Shown piece by piece: positions 6,269-8,515 of a DNA stretch of 8,515 nucleotides; positions within the stretch are counted from its first letter, which is position 1; every line of letters starts with the position of its first letter. The notes beneath the pieces are model-generated. The model saw only the letters and a program-made list of their open reading frames with translations, was not told the DNA's origin and made no database searches. The DNA is taken from positions 1-8,515 of the forward strand of contig CAAFNI010000326.1 in assembly GCA_900764215.1 (NCBI GenBank), written 5' to 3'. The DNA is from an uncultured Sutterella sp. (GTDB lineage: Bacteria; Pseudomonadota; Gammaproteobacteria; Burkholderiales; Burkholderiaceae_F). Both the position numbers and the translations under genes were made by a program.

Positions 6269-7258
6269 TCAGTTCGGGACGAAGGCGGCGACGGCCTGCT
6301 GCTCGCCCTGAAGTTCGGCGACGTTCTTCGCGATGCGGGCCTTCGTGTCTTCGGTGAGCTCGAGTCCCTTCACGATTTCGTAGGTGCCGTCCTCCTTCAC
6401 GATGCAGGGGAAGCCGAAGACCATGCCTTCGGGCACGCCGTAGGAGCCGTCGGAGGGCACGCCCATCGTGACCCAGCGGCCTTCGGAGCCGCAGCACCAG
6501 TCGTGGATGTGGTCGATGGCGGCGCTGCCTGCGGAGGCGGCGGAACTTGCGCCGCGGGCGGCGATGATGGCCGAGCCGCGCTTGGCGACGGTCGGCATGA
6601 AGTCGTTCTTCACCCATTCGTCGTCAACCAGGGACGGCGCGGCCTTGCCTTCGACCGTGGCGAACGTGATGTCGGGCACCATGGCCGGGGAGTGGTTGCC
6701 CCAGACGGCGATGTGCTCGATGGAGGCGACCGGTGCGCCGGTCTTTTCGGCGAGCTGCGACATGGCGCGGTTCTGGTCGAGGCGAAGCATGGCGGAGAAG
6801 CACTTCGGATCAAGATCCGGAGCGTTCTTCATGGCGATCCAGGCATTGGTGTTGCAGGGGTTCCCCACGACGAGCACCTTGACGTTGCGGCTTGCGGCGG
6901 CGTTGAGCGCCTGGCCCTGCTGACGGAAGATGGCGGCGTTCGCTTCGAGGAGGTCGGCGCGCTCCATGCCGGGGCCGCGCGGACGGGCGCCGATGAGAAG
7001 GGCCACTTCGCAGTCGCGGAAGGCTTCGACGGGATCCTGAACGGCGCGCATGCCGGCCAGAAGCGGGAAGGCGCAGTCGGACAGCTCCATCATCACGCCC
7101 TTGAGGGCTGCGGCGGACGCCGGGTTGGCACGCTCGAGAAGCGTGAGGAAGACGGGCTGGTCGGGGCCGAACATGGCGCCGGAAGCGATGCGAAAGAGCG
7201 TGGCATAGCCGATCTGGCCGGCGGGGCCGGTCACCGTCACGCGAACGGGTGCTTTCAT
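6269..7258 (-). CDS. mdh: Malate dehydrogenase
   Basis: This 329-residue NAD-dependent enzyme interconverts malate and oxaloacetate and is a soluble cytoplasmic protein of the LDH/MDH superfamily. The Rossmann motif is GPAGQIG (11-17). An acidic residue, E42, ends the second strand as expected for NAD preference. The substrate loop GARPRGPGMER carries arginines R94 and R100. VGNPCNTNA (131-139), LRLDQNR (158-164, catalytic D161 and substrate R159) and the proton-relay H189 in VWGNHS complete the active site. Length and motifs match the ~327-329-residue proteobacterial type. ATG 7258 is chosen because AAGGAG sits 8 bases upstream and the protein then begins directly with the first strand. An upstream in-frame start at 7348 would add 30 unrelated residues. 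The neighbour upstream is the hydrogenase, 86 bases away on the same strand. In an anaerobe, MDH often runs toward malate in the reductive branch to fumarate and succinate; that direction is inferred. Confidence 0.96.
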   Translation of the reverse strand: MKAPVRVTVTGPAGQIGYATLFRIASGAMFGPDQPVFLTLLERANPASAAALKGVMMELSDCAFPLLAGMRAVQDPVEAFRDCEVALLIGARPRGPGMERADLLEANAAIFRQQGQALNAAASRNVKVLVVGNPCNTNAWIAMKNAPDLDPKCFSAMLRLDQNRAMSQLAEKTGAPVASIEHIAVWGNHSPAMVPDITFATVEGKAAPSLVDDEWVKNDFMPTVAKRGSAIIAARGASSAASAGSAAIDHIHDWCCGSEGRWVTMGVPSDGSYGVPEGMVFGFPCIVKEDGTYEIVKGLELTEDTKARIAKNVAELQGEQQAVAAFVPN

Positions 7259-7266
7259 GGTTTGTT

Positions 7267-7272
7267 CTCCTT
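7267..7272 (-). promoter_or_regulatory. Ribosome binding site of mdh
   Basis: AAGGAG on the minus strand lies 8 bases before ATG 7258. It decides the start against the longer reading frame that opens at 7348. Confidence 0.85.
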
Positions 7273-7274
7273 GG

Positions 7275-7293
7275 ATCCTGAGGTGTTCAGGAT
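7275..7293 (-). repeat. Inverted repeat in the mdh leader
   Basis: ATCCTGA (7275-7281) and TCAGGAT (7287-7293) are perfect 7-base arms around a 5-base spacer, just upstream of the mdh ribosome site. The element could be an operator for a dimeric regulator or an mRNA hairpin modulating translation. No T-run follows, so it does not look like a terminator for the hydrogenase gene. Confidence 0.5.
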
Positions 7294-7325
7294 GAAATGC
7301 AGTCGGAAGTATTTCCGGTTGAGTT

Positions 7326-7331
7326 ATTATG
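7326..7331 (-). promoter_or_regulatory. Weak candidate -10 for mdh
   Basis: CATAAT on the minus strand lies in the AT-richer gap between the hydrogenase and mdh, about 67 bases before the mdh start. No recognisable -35 is found 16-18 bases upstream, so an independent mdh promoter is only possible. Confidence 0.25.
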
Positions 7332-7344
7332 CACGGCCTCGGAC

Positions 7345-8515
7345 TCACACGGATGCGAGTTCGACGGCCAATTCAATGGTTTGGTAGTCGGGCTTTTCAG
7401 CTCGGCGCTCGCGCGCCTTGTAGCCGCAGTGAAGAAGCTCGTGCGCGAGCTCGCTGCCGGGCTTGCCGAGGAACTCCCGGTAGAGCTTCGCCACGTCTTC
7501 GTTTTCGTGCGAAGCGCGCACCTTCATGGCGGCGTCGGTGTCGTAGACGGCCGTCTGCCGACGGTCGAGCGTGCGGCGCCAGAGAATGCCCCTCGCCGTT
7601 CCGCCGCCGCCCACGCAGCCGCCCGGACACGCCATCACCTCGACGAAGTGATAGGGAGAGCGCCCGCTGCGCACGAGCTCGATCACCTCGTCCGCGGCGC
7701 GCATGCCGTGCACGACCGCAATTCTCAGCTTGCCGAAGACCTTGGTGTCGACTTCGGCCTCCTTGAAGTTCGCGAGCCCGCGCACCGGTTGGAAGGCGAT
7801 CCGGCCGAGGTCGGGGCCGCCCGCGAGCGCCGAGACCGTGCGAAGCGCGGCCTCCATCACGCCGCCCGTGGTCGCGAAGAGCTGCGCGGCGCCCGAGCCT
7901 TCGCTCATGAAGGGCGAGTCGAAGTCGGCGGGCTCGAGGCTCATGAGGTCGATCCCGCGTCGCTCGAGCATCGCGGCGAATTCCTGAACCGTGAGCACCA
8001 GGTCCACGTCCTGCACGCCTTCGTGCTTGAGGAGTTCGCGCACGGCCTCGTCCTTTTTGGCCGTGCAGGGCATGATCGAGATCGAGCGGATGCGTTCGGG
8101 CGCGATTCCGAGGGTCTTCGGGAGCCAGGTTTTGGCGAGCGCGCCGAAGATCGCCTGCGGGCTCCTCGTCGATGAGATGTGCGGGATCATGTCGGGACGG
8201 TTCTTTTCAACATGGTTGATCCAGCCCGGACAGCAGGAGGTGAACATCGTGTCGGGATGCTCGCCGAGGACGCCCTCGGCCTGCTGGCGGCGAAGGCGCT
8301 CGAGAAGCTCCGTTCCCTCCTCCATGATCGTCACGTCGGCGGACCAGCGCGTGTCCATCACGAAGTCGGCGCCGAGCTTCTTGAGGGCGGCGACGATGAG
8401 GCCCTGCAGGTTTTCGCCCGGACGCGCGCCCACACTCTCGCCGATCGTCACGCGCACGGCGGGCGCGAACTGCACGACGGTCTTCACCGTCGGATCGTCG
8501 AACCAGTCGAGCGCG
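7345..8515 (-). CDS. [FeFe] hydrogenase, fused large and small subunit (5' part outside window)
   Basis: This is the C-terminal ~389 residues of a HydA-type iron-only hydrogenase, which reversibly reduces protons to H2. The frame is open at the right edge; the visible protein begins ALDWFDDPTVKTVVQFAPAV, so the GTG at 8487 is internal and not the start. All three H-cluster signatures are intact: TSCCPGW (8221-8241), MPCTAKKDE (8047-8073) and MACPGGC (7615-7635). These supply the four cubane/bridging cysteines and the proton-relay cysteine, so it should be catalytic rather than a cysteine-depleted sensor paralogue. The iron-hydrogenase small-subunit domain is fused at the C terminus (about 7411-7566; SHEN, KLYREFLGKPG, AHELLH). 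The usual Gln-Pro after the Gly run is replaced by Thr-Ala. The N-terminal ferredoxin-like domains and any NADH- or formate-coupled partner would lie upstream, beyond the window. Confidence 0.93.
   Translation of the reverse strand, partial: ALDWFDDPTVKTVVQFAPAVRVTIGESVGARPGENLQGLIVAALKKLGADFVMDTRWSADVTIMEEGTELLERLRRQQAEGVLGEHPDTMFTSCCPGWINHVEKNRPDMIPHISSTRSPQAIFGALAKTWLPKTLGIAPERIRSISIMPCTAKKDEAVRELLKHEGVQDVDLVLTVQEFAAMLERRGIDLMSLEPADFDSPFMSEGSGAAQLFATTGGVMEAALRTVSALAGGPDLGRIAFQPVRGLANFKEAEVDTKVFGKLRIAVVHGMRAADEVIELVRSGRSPYHFVEVMACPGGCVGGGGTARGILWRRTLDRRQTAVYDTDAAMKVRASHENEDVAKLYREFLGKPGSELAHELLHCGYKARERRAEKPDYQTIELAVELASV

Noticed and set aside
7259..7348. Longer mdh start at 7348
   Set aside because: The extra 30 residues are unrelated to MDH and would span the ribosome site AAGGAG at 7267-7272, which is ideally placed for ATG 7258.
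4913..7387. 824-codon open frame on the plus strand
   Set aside because: It runs antisense through the DSD1-like gene, the spacer and mdh, all well supported on the other strand. The translation is rich in Gly/Ala/His/Asp/Arg without motifs. The length is an effect of GC bias.
7297..8175. 292-codon open frame on the plus strand
   Set aside because: It is antisense to the hydrogenase, whose H-cluster motifs are exact. The translation is a typical mirror product.

Overview
The window looks like chromosomal DNA from a GC-rich anaerobic or microaerophilic betaproteobacterium. My best guess is a Sutterellaceae-type gut organism. This rests on three things: codon usage heavily biased to G or C at third positions, a malate dehydrogenase of the proteobacterial ~329-residue type, and an [FeFe] hydrogenase next to otherwise Burkholderiales-like genes. 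The taxon is an inference and was not checked against a database. I see no IS element, phage gene, CRISPR array, tRNA or rRNA.

Plus strand, about 1-2462. The window opens in the last 38 codons of a gene whose product ends in two Cys-Pro-x-x-Gly-Gly repeats and a His/Gly/aromatic tail. A strong intrinsic terminator follows. A two-component system comes next: an OmpR/PhoB-family response regulator (241-924) and, 32 bases on, a membrane histidine kinase (957-2462) whose extracytoplasmic loop holds a Met/His/Cys cluster. Together with the Cys/His-rich tail upstream, this suggests, but does not prove, a metal- or envelope-stress-sensing unit. An extended -10 promoter candidate lies directly against the terminator hairpin and could drive the regulator genes separately.

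Minus strand, 2434-8515. Everything else reads leftwards and converges on the kinase gene, overlapping its stop by 29 bases. In transcription order from the right edge: a fused large/small-subunit [FeFe] hydrogenase (5' part outside the window), malate dehydrogenase (mdh), a DSD1/D-threonine-aldolase-fold PLP enzyme, a Tat-exported peptidase E homologue (pepE), and a RarD-type EamA transporter. Intrinsic terminators follow the DSD1-like gene (4801-4840) and pepE (3473-3506). The DSD1-like gene, pepE and rarD are therefore probably separate transcription units. The hydrogenase and mdh are separated by only 86 bases with no clear intrinsic terminator between them.

Metabolic reading (inference). 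The minus-strand genes fit amino-acid and dicarboxylate metabolism without oxygen: release of aspartate from Asp-X dipeptides in the periplasm, conversion of a beta-hydroxy D-amino acid, malate/oxaloacetate interconversion, and disposal or uptake of electrons as H2. These are individually known families. I did not find a clearly new multi-gene system. The most noteworthy points are the export signal on PepE, the promoter/terminator overlap ahead of the two-component system, the putative metal-binding features around the sensor kinase, and the unusual residues after the last H-cluster motif of the hydrogenase.
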